Assembly (NCBI RefSeq): GCF_004117875.1
Contig: NZ_RAHW01000004.1
Span: 434,001 to 498,000, forward strand
Direction: 5' to 3'
From: Geomonas oryzae
Lineage (GTDB): Bacteria; Desulfobacterota; Desulfuromonadia; Geobacterales; Geobacteraceae
DNA length: 64,000 nt
Shown in pieces: positions 57,311 to 64,000 of the stretch. The position numbers were made by a program, and so were the translations under genes. The first letter of the stretch is position 1. Every line of letters starts with the position of its first letter. Below the pieces are notes generated by a model. That model had not been told where the DNA came from. It made no database searches and saw only the letters and a list, made by a program, of their open reading frames with translations.

Positions 57311-57514
57311 GTCGCGCAGTTGTGCGGCTTCGTTTTTGTGGCCGGGCGTTTCAACGCGTACCGGCGATCTTTTCCTTCATAAGCGGCTGGAACTGCGGTG
57401 TTCACGGCGGAGCGGGGGCATTGATGAAGTTGCTGGTCGCTGAGATGAGGAGGGATGTGCGGCTTGGACCTGCCGGTTCGCCGGCAGGCCCAAGCGTGGG
57501 GATAGGGGAGGGGG

Positions 57515-58186
57515 TTAAAGGACGATGATCGATACCGGCTGCGACCACTTGCCCGGACCTTCGGGACCGTCGGTCCTCAGCCGGACGTAATACCTGTTCG
57601 CCGGGTCAAGATTCCTGAGGATGATCTTGGTGCAGGTCTTGTGATGGCCGCCCGGGTTGTACCAGCTCTCCTCGGAGACCGGTTCCCCTTTGCAGATATT
57701 GATCAGGTACGGCCCGCCGCCCCTTACGTGGGTTCCCAGGATGACGATGGCCCCTGACTCGTTCCTCAGGTGTCGCAACTCGACCAGGATCTCCGCTGCC
57801 TTATTAGGGGTGAGTTTGCGAAGAATCTTGTGGTGCGTTTCCTTGAGCGGCAGGTTCAGCTGGTGCATTATGGTCGGGTCCTTCTTGTGTATGGCGATCG
57901 TCTTTACGTAGCTGATGGAGGAGTACATGTCGAGATCGGTGAGGTCCCTTGCCTCCTGACGCTGCACCTGTAAGAGGGAATCTCCCCGGTCCGCGCCGAT
58001 GCTCAGCTGCTTCATGGTGACGATGTGTTCTCTGTAGCGTTGGCCTGCAACGATGTGGTCCGGCCGGTTGAGGTTATACAGCTCGAGCGCATCAAGGGCA
58101 TCGGCGAAACCGTTTACGACCATATAGTACTCGGGGTAATTCAGCTTGCGGAAATTCGTTTCCACTACATCGTACCGTTCGGGCAT
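57515..58186 (-). CDS. Hypothetical protein with C-terminal Fn3-like strand region
   Basis: The ATG at 58186 (GAGGAGG upstream) gives 223 residues; an upstream in-frame start is weaker. There is no signal peptide. The first 150 residues are helical (FADALDALELYNLNRPDHIV, RDLTDLDMYSSISYVKTI, ILVELRHLRNESGAIVIL). The end (CTKIILRNLDPANRYYVRLR then GKWSQPVSIIVL) looks like fibronectin-III or Ig strands. The family is not known to me. It is probably cytoplasmic and transcribed alone. Confidence 0.65.
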   Translation of the reverse strand: MPERYDVVETNFRKLNYPEYYMVVNGFADALDALELYNLNRPDHIVAGQRYREHIVTMKQLSIGADRGDSLLQVQRQEARDLTDLDMYSSISYVKTIAIHKKDPTIMHQLNLPLKETHHKILRKLTPNKAAEILVELRHLRNESGAIVILGTHVRGGGPYLINICKGEPVSEESWYNPGGHHKTCTKIILRNLDPANRYYVRLRTDGPEGPGKWSQPVSIIVL

Positions 58187-58413
58187 GGCGACCTCCTCTC
58201 CTGAATTATTAGTAACCGCCAATAAGGAATAGCACGATCCGCGAAGCTGTCAAATCACGAAAGGATCTCCGTCTTTTTCGCATGTCACTTCAGTCAGTTG
58301 AGGTTACGGAGCGTCTGGTTTTGGGAAGGCGAAATTGCGGGAGGAGGGGTGAAGGGTGCCTAGTTGCCTGGGTTCGCCAGGGGACGCGTGTACCTGGCTC
58401 GTCGGAACTTAAT

Positions 58414-58884
58414 TCACCGCGGCCCGCTGAGCACAGCCTGCTGGTAGCGGGCCAGTAGTTCGGGGTCGTCGATGGAACCGTGGTGGTGCACCTGTCGCCA
58501 CTGCCCGTCGATCAGCCTGAAGATTCTGCTGGTCCTGATCCGCATTTCGAGGACAGTGTCGGCCGTCTTCAATTCCCCGCGCTCTCTGCCGACTACGTAA
58601 AAGAACTCGCCCGAAGCGTGGAGCGTGTAATCGTAAAACTCGAAGTGATATTCGGAAGCGCTCCCGAAGAGCCGCTCGTAGACGGACCTGATCTCCTCCC
58701 ACCCTCGCTTGATCCCGCCGAGCGGGTTGTCCATGGCGGCTTCGTCGTTTTGCGCCCAATTCTCCGCCATCATTACCATGTTCCTGCTGTTTAGGGCCTC
58801 GTAAAACCGGGATAGCGCCCGCAGCATCGGTGAAATCTCTTCCTTGTTTTCCCTGCCGGTAACCGGAACGGTTTCTATTTTCAT
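58414..58884 (-). CDS. SnoaL/NTF2-like protein (YybH type)
   Basis: From the ATG at 58884 (GGAGGGAGG upstream) the product has 156 residues. It shows the NTF2-like cone fold pattern: FYEALNSRNMVMMAENWAQN, then GWEEIRSVYERLFG, EFYDYTLHASGEFFYVVGRE and a final strand HHHGSIDDPELLARYQQ. Related proteins are isomerase or calcium/calmodulin-kinase association-like folds with mostly unknown roles. No catalytic residues are distinctive. It is separate from its neighbours. Confidence 0.75.
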   Translation of the reverse strand: MKIETVPVTGRENKEEISPMLRALSRFYEALNSRNMVMMAENWAQNDEAAMDNPLGGIKRGWEEIRSVYERLFGSASEYHFEFYDYTLHASGEFFYVVGRERGELKTADTVLEMRIRTSRIFRLIDGQWRQVHHHGSIDDPELLARYQQAVLSGPR

Positions 58885-58971
58885 GGTGTCCTCCCTCCAG
58901 CGCCACCACGTGGTTCTCACGTTCCTGTCCAGCATATCACATCGCTGCATTCAGAAGGGATACGTCCGGGA

Positions 58972-59646
58972 TCAGAGGATGTTGACGGCTCGCGCCGCAA
59001 GTAGGGCGATCACCAGCAGGGAGATCATCGACTGCAGCATCATCAGGACCTTTGCCCAACGTGACAGGACCGGAACATCGGTTGGAGAGAAGGCAGTGGA
59101 GGTGTTGAAGGCGAGGAAGAGGTAATCCACAAAATTGGGCATCCACTCGCTGAGCCCGGCAGCGTGTTTTCTCTCGGGAGGCAATGTCATTTGCGGAAAG
59201 AGAAACGCCCCCTTGGAGTGATCGGGGCGCTTCGCCCGTTTGTGCGGGCCGCCGGCGTCAAGCCTCCAGTACCAGGAGGCGAAAACGAGGATGTTGGATA
59301 CCCAAAGCGCCGCGGCGGACTGCAGCAGTTCCCGCGGTTTTTCGAGGTGGAGGGGGAGGGCTCTTATCAGCAAGGCAAGCGAGATGATCATGGTTGTCGT
59401 CACCACGCCGTTCAGGATGAAACCGATCACTTGGTTGGACTCGTGAGCGCCTTTGTAATGCGTGACGACAAGCGGCACGGCGAGCACGGAGACGATGGCG
59501 AGGAGAAGCCAGCGCGGACCGCCAAGAAGCAAGGAGGACGGCAATGCCGCATAAAGGCCGCCAAGCGCAAGCAGCGCGAACAGCGAAGGCCAGCGCGACG
59601 TCACCGCCTTAGCCGCACTCCCCAGTCTTTCGTTCACTCCGGTCAT
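58972..59646 (-). CDS. DUF1345-like membrane protein
   Basis: From the ATG at 59646 (GAGGTGG upstream) the product has 224 residues and five to six membrane helices. The C-terminal stretch FVDYLFLAFNTSTAFSPTDV and SRWAKVLMMLQSMISLLVIA match DUF1345 proteins, which contain a loop resembling a K+ channel filter. The central loop is basic (GGPHKRAKRPDHSKG). The transport role is undemonstrated. A GTG two codons earlier is an alternative start. Confidence 0.7.
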   Translation of the reverse strand: MTGVNERLGSAAKAVTSRWPSLFALLALGGLYAALPSSLLLGGPRWLLLAIVSVLAVPLVVTHYKGAHESNQVIGFILNGVVTTTMIISLALLIRALPLHLEKPRELLQSAAALWVSNILVFASWYWRLDAGGPHKRAKRPDHSKGAFLFPQMTLPPERKHAAGLSEWMPNFVDYLFLAFNTSTAFSPTDVPVLSRWAKVLMMLQSMISLLVIALLAARAVNIL

Positions 59647-59808
59647 TGCCACCTCAAAGGGGCTGCACTGTTGTATTCTGGGTAAGATTTGCGGATATGG
59701 TGTCAGCCTTGTGATGTTGCAATGTCAAACCTCATTCCTACCGAGTTTACAATATTGCAGGCCTGACTCCAACTTTCCCCAGCCCCGTCCCCTCCAGTCC
59801 TAGCCTTC

Positions 59809-60363
59809 CTAATTCGTCAGGTAAAGGTACACATTCGCCTCTGCTGGTCTGTTCAGGGTATCGTAGAGGTAAACTCGGTACCTCGGGAAGGCTACACGAT
59901 TACTGCTTTGGGGGGAACTGAAGTACTCCGAGTCTCCGCTTTTGATGTTGCAAACGGTCTCGATCGGGAATTGGACCTGTTTTGCCTCCCGAAGAGCGCG
60001 CAGTATCGGTTCCTCATCTGGAATGAGAAGCACTCCAATGGCTCCTGGAATGAAATTGCTGCTTTTGATTTCACCTTGCAGCGAAATGGATATCGACGTA
60101 AACCCGTCTGTTTCAACTATGCCGGCAGGTATCAGTTCGGTGATTTCGTTCCGCCTTGACGGCGAGACCAGCACACCTTCGACTTTGAAACTCTTCGCAT
60201 GACGCACTGTTCCTTCTATGGAGACGCTTCCTTTGATACGCTGCGTATCCGGAAAGTTCTTGACCTTCACCTCCACTTCGTTTGCATGTGCGGCCATCGG
60301 TACAACTGTGATCATCAAACAAACAACCAGGTGGCGCGACATCTCTTTCAATATCCTATTCAT
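59809..60363 (-). CDS. Secreted hypothetical protein
   Basis: The product has 184 residues from the ATG at 60363, with AGGAGG upstream. A signal peptide of about 27 residues ends AAHA. The mature part is beta-rich (VEVKVKNFPDTQRIKGSVSI, GFTSISISLQGEIKSSN, RYRVYLYDTLNRP) and probably periplasmic. It contains one Cys. No family is recognised. The base composition is AT-richer than the left half of the window. Confidence 0.7.
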   Translation of the reverse strand: MNRILKEMSRHLVVCLMITVVPMAAHANEVEVKVKNFPDTQRIKGSVSIEGTVRHAKSFKVEGVLVSPSRRNEITELIPAGIVETDGFTSISISLQGEIKSSNFIPGAIGVLLIPDEEPILRALREAKQVQFPIETVCNIKSGDSEYFSSPQSSNRVAFPRYRVYLYDTLNRPAEANVYLYLTN

Positions 60364-60457
60364 CTAACCTCCTACGAATGTTCGGATTCGACGGGCATGC
60401 TCGCGCCTGGGCGCCTGGTGGCGGGGCTTACTACTTGACATTTCTGTGCCCCACTGT

Positions 60458-60537
60458 TCAGGTGCGACCGAACAGCTTTCGTCAATATCTTTGTAAGATC
60501 CTCTTGAGCAAGAGTAAAGACCTGCCCCCCAAGCCCA
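60458..60537. repeat. Direct repeat copy 1 (transposon-remnant type)
   Basis: TTCAGGTGCGACCGAACAGC, TTTCGTCAATATCTTTGTAA, GATCCTCTTGAGCAAGAGTA, AAGACCTGCCCCCCAAGCC in order. It recurs at 61641-61737 with a 16 to 18-base insert. The two copies bracket the gene at 60550-61173 and the MITE-like element. Confidence 0.8.
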
Positions 60538-60549
60538 ATCTGGTATATG

Positions 60550-61173
60550 CTACTTTATATCCCTTGATGGGCTTAATGTTGTAAGCATTCGCCCCAAGCT
60601 AGACTCTAATTTTGCGTGACGCCCTTTAGCAATCTCCAGTAAATCAGCGACGATACGGTTTTGTTCACGCGGGTCAAGAATTTCTTGGATTATTGATACA
60701 AATTCACGTTTGATACCGACCAAAGCATCTTTCGCGGATTTAAGCCCAAAATCTTTTGGGTCCAGATCGCCACCAAGTACATTCTCCGCAGCCACGAGGC
60801 AATCAAGTGCAATGTGGCGCACCCCCCTGTATGCCACTGGCTTAGTGACACCATGCTCTTCATGTTGAGTGTTTGGAAGGAGAAGACGGCCGCTATCAAT
60901 TAACGCTGAAAGTTTATAACGACAGACAAGGAATTTTTCGGAATCGGGTGGGGTGTCCACAGTTGATGGCATGCAATATACTGCTTCACTGAGAACATCA
61001 ATAGATTGTGTAGCCCATGAACGCAAGTCGCGCAGCCAGTCAGCTGCGAAAGTTGTAGCATCCAATCGGTACTGATGTTCAACAGTTCTAGCATTTCGTG
61101 CACCGACCAGCCAACCAAGTACACCGACAAGGCCTGTGATAATAAGATTTGCAGTATTAAATTCCATCTCCAT
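60550..61173 (-). CDS. Membrane-anchored hypothetical protein
   Basis: The ATG at 61173, five bases after AAGG, gives 207 residues. One N-terminal membrane helix (LIITGLVGVLGWLVG) is followed by a helical cytoplasmic part. His and Cys residues occur in VEHQYRLDATTF, RHIALDCLVAAE and CRYKLSALID. I do not recognise the family. The gene is AT-rich, is flanked by direct repeats, and may be recently acquired. Upstream in-frame GTG (61179) and downstream ATG (61167) are alternative starts. Confidence 0.65.
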   Translation of the reverse strand: MEMEFNTANLIITGLVGVLGWLVGARNARTVEHQYRLDATTFAADWLRDLRSWATQSIDVLSEAVYCMPSTVDTPPDSEKFLVCRYKLSALIDSGRLLLPNTQHEEHGVTKPVAYRGVRHIALDCLVAAENVLGGDLDPKDFGLKSAKDALVGIKREFVSIIQEILDPREQNRIVADLLEIAKGRHAKLESSLGRMLTTLSPSRDIK

Positions 61174-61357
61174 ATTCACCTTAATCTTACCCTGGTATTG
61201 GCACCCCTTTTGCCATTGTGGGTTTCATAACTTCATCACAGCCAAGTCCACCCTGCTCGAAGTCTCGTAGGCCCACTGATCACTTTGTGGCGCACAGCCA
61301 ATGTCAGGTATCCAGTCCGATTCTGAACAAGATACAGCCAGCGTCCTAAAGCACCGG

Positions 61358-61592
61358 GGGACGTTGGTAAGTTATGTAAGTTATGCAAGTTATTTTATTC
61401 TCGCCCGTGCCTGTTCTTCTTTGCCTCTTCAATCGCGAGCATCACGGCAACGTGAGAACGGTCGGTTATCTTGGCCAAAACAGCTAGTGTGGCTCCTGCC
61501 CTTTCGTGAGCAGATAAATAAAACTCACGTCGGACTCTGCTGTCTCGGCATCTCCTCCACGCCTAAAAACTTACATAACTTACCAACGTCCC
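61358..61592. mobile_element. MITE-like element with 25-bp perfect inverted ends
   Basis: Bases 61358-61382 (beginning GGGACGTTGGTAAGTTATG) are the exact reverse complement of 61568-61592. Inside are 185 bases with a short coding remnant on the minus strand (61395-61532). The ends resemble those of the shorter element at 62817-62899 (GGGGACGTTGTTGA). I infer a non-autonomous relative of a REP-associated (Y1) transposase family; no such transposase gene is in the window. Confidence 0.65.
61395..61532 (-). pseudogene. Fragment of a coding region inside the MITE-like element
   Basis: One minus-strand frame reads RREFYLSAHERAGATLAVLA then KITDRSHVAVMLAIEEAKKN to a stop, with no start codon. I infer the C-terminal end of a REP-associated transposase-related protein. 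A 20-base segment of the same type (AACAGGCACG and variants) appears near 61900. Confidence 0.3.
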
Positions 61593-61640
61593 GCCCTACC
61601 CCTAGGTGGATGGCATTGGTGCGCCCATGTGCATTGAGTA

Positions 61641-61737
61641 TTCAGGTGCGACCGGACAGCTTTCGTCAATATTTTTGTAAGATCCTCTTTTTAATCGGCC
61701 TTTTTGAGCAAGAGTAAAGACCTGACCCCCAAGCCCC
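61641..61737. repeat. Direct repeat copy 2
   Basis: TTCAGGTGCGACCGGACAGC followed by TTTCGTCAATATTTTTGTAA and GAGCAAGAGTAAAGACCTGA, homologous to 60458-60537. The 1.1-kb spacing and the similarity suggest duplication or a pair of transposon ends. Confidence 0.8.
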
Positions 61738-61797
61738 CTCTCGATTATAGATGCTCACTGCTGTCTCCAATAATTGTCAGAGGGAGTCTGAGGAAAA

Positions 61798-61873
61798 GGG
61801 GGACGCCCATGGTTTTATGCGCTCCTTCCGAGTCTATAGCAACAAGTAACGCATGATTTCGTGTGCGTCCCTC
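61798..61873. mobile_element. Short imperfect inverted-repeat element
   Basis: GGGGGACGCCCATGG and TTTTATGCG at the left match, inverted and with mismatches, CGCATGATTTCGTG and TGCGTCCCTC at 61850-61873. It resembles a small MITE with GGGACG ends like its neighbours. Confidence 0.45.
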
Positions 61874-61926
61874 TCTCTATCAAAATGCTGATAATTTTGC
61901 ACGTGCCTGTTTCGTGCCGATCTCCT

Positions 61927-62517
61927 TTATTGCAGTGACTTTGTCTCCTGCGCAATGTCCTTGACCAATTGCCGTGCGATGTCTTCTAGGACTATCTTGA
62001 TGGCGGCATCTTTGCTCAATGTATCAATTTCCAGCGTTGACAGCTCCCTATCCGACTTATATTTATAAGACCTAGTGAATTTTTTATTGCTAGTTTGATA
62101 GTCAACGTCAATGGCTGTGTCAAGTAAGAAGTAATCCAGCATGTACCCTTTGAAGGCAAATGAGGCGTAGCCGCTTCCTTTGAAGTCAGCCTTGCTTTCC
62201 TTCATCTTGATCAGGATTCTGATGTCCTGTGGCGGATCTAAGACATAGACCTTATCGTAAAGTTGGTCGATATAGGCACTCAATGTCTCTCCTACATTTA
62301 TAATAGTATCTACCCCGCCTCCTGTAAAACTGCTAGGGCGTTGTACTAAAATAAACTTTCTAAGACTATCATCCACAGCTAGTTGCACCCTTTTTTGTAC
62401 TCCTATATCGTTTCTGACGATAGAGGCTGTCTTGTGACTTATTCGATCATCAACCGCATAAGGCATAGCACATCCAGTCAAAGCCAACATTACGACAGCA
62501 ACGGTCAATGATTTCAT
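61927..62517 (-). CDS. Lipoprotein of unknown function
   Basis: The product has 196 residues from the ATG at 62517, behind AGGGAGGAAAG. The lipobox LTGC places the lipidated Cys at residue 16. The mature part alternates strands and helices (AVDDSLRKFILVQRPSSFTG, VGETLSAYIDQLYDKVYV, GYMLDYFLLDTAIDVDYQ) with a helical tail (VKDIAQETKSLQ). This resembles outer-membrane YajG-like lipoproteins in layout, but similarity is weak. It is AT-rich and isolated between repeat elements. Confidence 0.75.
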   Translation of the reverse strand: MKSLTVAVVMLALTGCAMPYAVDDRISHKTASIVRNDIGVQKRVQLAVDDSLRKFILVQRPSSFTGGGVDTIINVGETLSAYIDQLYDKVYVLDPPQDIRILIKMKESKADFKGSGYASFAFKGYMLDYFLLDTAIDVDYQTSNKKFTRSYKYKSDRELSTLEIDTLSKDAAIKIVLEDIARQLVKDIAQETKSLQ

Positions 62518-62603
62518 CTTTCCTCCCTCTTTTGCACCACCGCCAAGGTTATTATCATGCGTTAGATATAATTTCTAGATTATTATGCTTGCCGCTGCAT
62601 AAC

Positions 62604-62641
62604 GACAACAGCCGCGCCCGAATCATCGAGTGCGGCTGTTG
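62604..62641. terminator. Perfect 11-bp inverted repeat, terminator-like
   Basis: ACAACAGCCGC (62604-62614) and GCGGCTGTTGT (62631-62641) pair around a 16-base loop; TTTAGG follows. It has no obvious gene on the plus strand to serve. The gap 62518-63083 otherwise contains the tandem 22-mer and MITE below, and nothing coding. Confidence 0.35.
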
Positions 62642-62646
62642 TTTAG

Positions 62647-62690
62647 GGATTGCTGGGGGCAGGCTTGTGGATTGCTGGGGTCAGGCTTGC
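62647..62690. repeat. Tandem duplication of a 22-base unit
   Basis: GGATTGCTGGGGGCAGGCTT plus GT is followed directly by GGATTGCTGGGGTCAGGCTT plus GC. Only two differences separate the copies. Confidence 0.8.
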
Positions 62691-62816
62691 AGTGTTGGAA
62701 AGTTAATTGTAAGAGGGCAGAGATTTGCCCCGGCGTCCTGTCGCTACTCAACTTCATTTTAGGGCCGTCTCGGGACGATGAAGTTTGACTTTTGTGGGGG
62801 AGGCGCCTGGCCATGA

Positions 62817-62899
62817 GGGGACGTTGTTGAGAATTTGATATTTAACTAGCAAGTACCACACAGCAACATAAGGAACGTCAAAATATCAACAACGTCCCC
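62817..62899. mobile_element. Short MITE-like element with GGGGACGTTGTTGA ends
   Basis: GGGGACGTTGTTGA (62817-62830) and TCAACAACGTCCCC (62886-62899) are a perfect 14-base inverted repeat. A second inner pair (TTGATATTT and AAAATATCAA) extends the stem. The ends relate it to the 61358-61592 element. No coding sequence is inside. Confidence 0.55.
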
Positions 62900-63083
62900 C
62901 CTGTCTCTCAGCTGACATCTTCGAGAGTAAGGTGCTGGTCATCGAGAAGAGTTAAAGTCTCCAACTGCTGCTGCTCGCAGATCGCGTTTCTGCTGTTGAG
63001 GTCCGCCCATGAAAAGTTGCTTCATGGGCGACTATGATTTCATTCAAAGCACTGTACTGATTGCCGAAGGTAAACTTAAAGGG

Positions 63084-63953
63084 TCATTTCATACCTGCGA
63101 GAAGGTCTTGTTTGTCGTACTCCTGCACAGAGTAAAAATTCTTAAGCGTGCCATTAATAAGGTATTTGACGGCAAAGCCGAATCTTAACGTGCCACTAGT
63201 TGTGGGAATATCTCTCACTTTTACAGAGCTTAAGCGCCGCATTTCATCAGTAAACATTTTAAAATAGGTTACTGTACTTGTGTCTGTGCTTTCTGGCGGG
63301 AGCTCGAGATTTAGATTACTAAGTGTGTTGATTTTATCCTGGTAGTAGGTCGATACAGACGAAACGGTTACGAACTCACCGCTCTTGTTGGTTATCTTTA
63401 AACCTATCCCGTCATATGACAACCGGAGAACGGTGTCTTCCTTTTCGTACTTTGGATTTATGATTTTAATGGTGTTGAGTCTTGCTTCTTCGGCTCGTGC
63501 GGCGACGACTTTAATGTAGTCTTCATATTTTGATTCTTTTGAAATCAGCTGCTCCAGGTCTGTGAAGCACTGCTGTCCTTGGATTTGCCTTGAAGCCACC
63601 TTGTAGATGGCACCGGGCTGATCACTTCTAACGAGGAACTCTTTTTGCCGTTGAACAAAAGGCGTATGGTACTCACCTTTAAACTGGGTCCCGGGAACCA
63701 CATATATTTTCACTGTGCATTTGTGTTCAATATCATAAAATAGTCCATATCTGTTCCAGAACCCCTTATCAACAACCGCCATCAGCCTAGCGGCCCCGCT
63801 GAGTTGATTTACCGTTGATGCAGAACACGCTGGCGGCGTTGCGGGGAGGTCAAATTTGACATGAGCTGCAAATGACGTGGCTGGAACAACAGTTAGAGCA
63901 ACTGCCCATACAAGGATGCGGTGGTTGATGCGTAGTGAATGTTTTTGGTTCAT
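63084..63953 (-). CDS. Secreted hypothetical protein
   Basis: The ATG at 63953 has GAGGAG eight bases upstream and gives 289 residues; a GTG at 63968 is weaker. A signal peptide of about 30 residues ends TSFAA. The mature part has HTPFVQRQKEFLVRSDQPG, DGIGLKITNKSGEFVTVSSV and LRFGFAVKYLINGTLKNFYS. The mid-protein helical and C-terminal beta segments suggest an envelope protein. A Cys pair (PPACSAST, HKCTVKI) may be disulfide-bonded. No family is recognised. The gene is AT-rich. Confidence 0.7.
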   Translation of the reverse strand: MNQKHSLRINHRILVWAVALTVVPATSFAAHVKFDLPATPPACSASTVNQLSGAARLMAVVDKGFWNRYGLFYDIEHKCTVKIYVVPGTQFKGEYHTPFVQRQKEFLVRSDQPGAIYKVASRQIQGQQCFTDLEQLISKESKYEDYIKVVAARAEEARLNTIKIINPKYEKEDTVLRLSYDGIGLKITNKSGEFVTVSSVSTYYQDKINTLSNLNLELPPESTDTSTVTYFKMFTDEMRRLSSVKVRDIPTTSGTLRFGFAVKYLINGTLKNFYSVQEYDKQDLLAGMK

Positions 63954-64000
63954 CAGTGCACTCCTCACAATTTAGTGTGACGTAGAAACCCACGCGCTAT

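Noticed and set aside
57166-57405. 79-residue minus-strand ORF in the repeat array
   Set aside because: It is an accidental frame through the degenerate repeat without a ribosome binding site.
59161-59685. Plus-strand ORF opposite the DUF1345-like gene
   Set aside because: It is an antisense shadow; the minus-strand product has membrane helices, a good start and family features.
61301-61717. 138-residue plus-strand ORF
   Set aside because: It covers the inverted ends of the MITE-like element, has no ribosome binding site and reads through unrelated repeat sequence.
61880-61942. Second transposase-like peptide remnant (GTKQARAKLSAF)
   Set aside because: It mostly overlaps the 3' end of the lipoprotein gene in another frame; the resemblance to the 61395-61532 fragment is only about 20 bases.

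Overview
The window is GC-rich chromosomal DNA from a Geobacteraceae-type bacterium (Geobacter, Geomonas or Citrifermentans relatives). That placement is my inference. It rests on a periplasmic tetraheme cytochrome with a separate flavoprotein and porin, several hemerythrins, a sigma54 regulator with XylR_N and V4R domains, and intergenic repeats of the kind common in this group. No rRNA, tRNA, CRISPR array or intact transposase was found.

Layout. 0-4.5 kb: the start of a response regulator, a methyltransferase, a WbuC-like cupin, an acetyltransferase, a PH-domain membrane protein and mobA-mobB. 4.7-20.4 kb: a type VI secretion locus in the order tssJ-K-L-M-A-B-C-hcp-tssE-F-G-vgrG plus a small unknown gene; ClpV and PAAR are absent. 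20.5-23.2 kb: DUF3793 and DUF2325 genes behind a strong promoter with a Fur-like box, a PAP2 phosphatase, and a zinc-ribbon gene preceded by a structured leader and terminator. 23.3-27.4 kb: Tex and a sigma54 activator. 27.4-31.3 kb: a sigma54 promoter candidate followed by a cytochrome, flavoprotein and porin operon, probably respiratory reduction of an organic acid. 31.3-39.9 kb: hemerythrin, MFS transporter, dCMP deaminase, nrdR, the riboflavin genes ribD-ribE-ribBA-ribH, nusB and hom. 40-42.2 kb: a hemerythrin/Fe-S operon divergent from a peroxiredoxin-like gene. 42.4-49.7 kb: pfkA, an MCP-like signalling protein, panBCD and an amidohydrolase. 49.7-64 kb: mostly secreted, lipoprotein or hypothetical genes, with LysE, AraC, a Cys-type glutathione peroxidase, a 123-bp tandem repeat array and a region of transposon-derived inverted repeats.

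The clearest hidden gene is at 41539-42177. It looks like two ORFs split by a TGA, but it reads as one peroxiredoxin-like protein with selenocysteine in a W-Sec-P-Y-C motif. A bacterial SECIS-like hairpin directly follows the TGA. Other unusual signals are a leader RNA upstream of 22715, a GGA-rich RNA candidate at 45727-45852, and a CRP/FNR-type dyad in the hemerythrin promoter.
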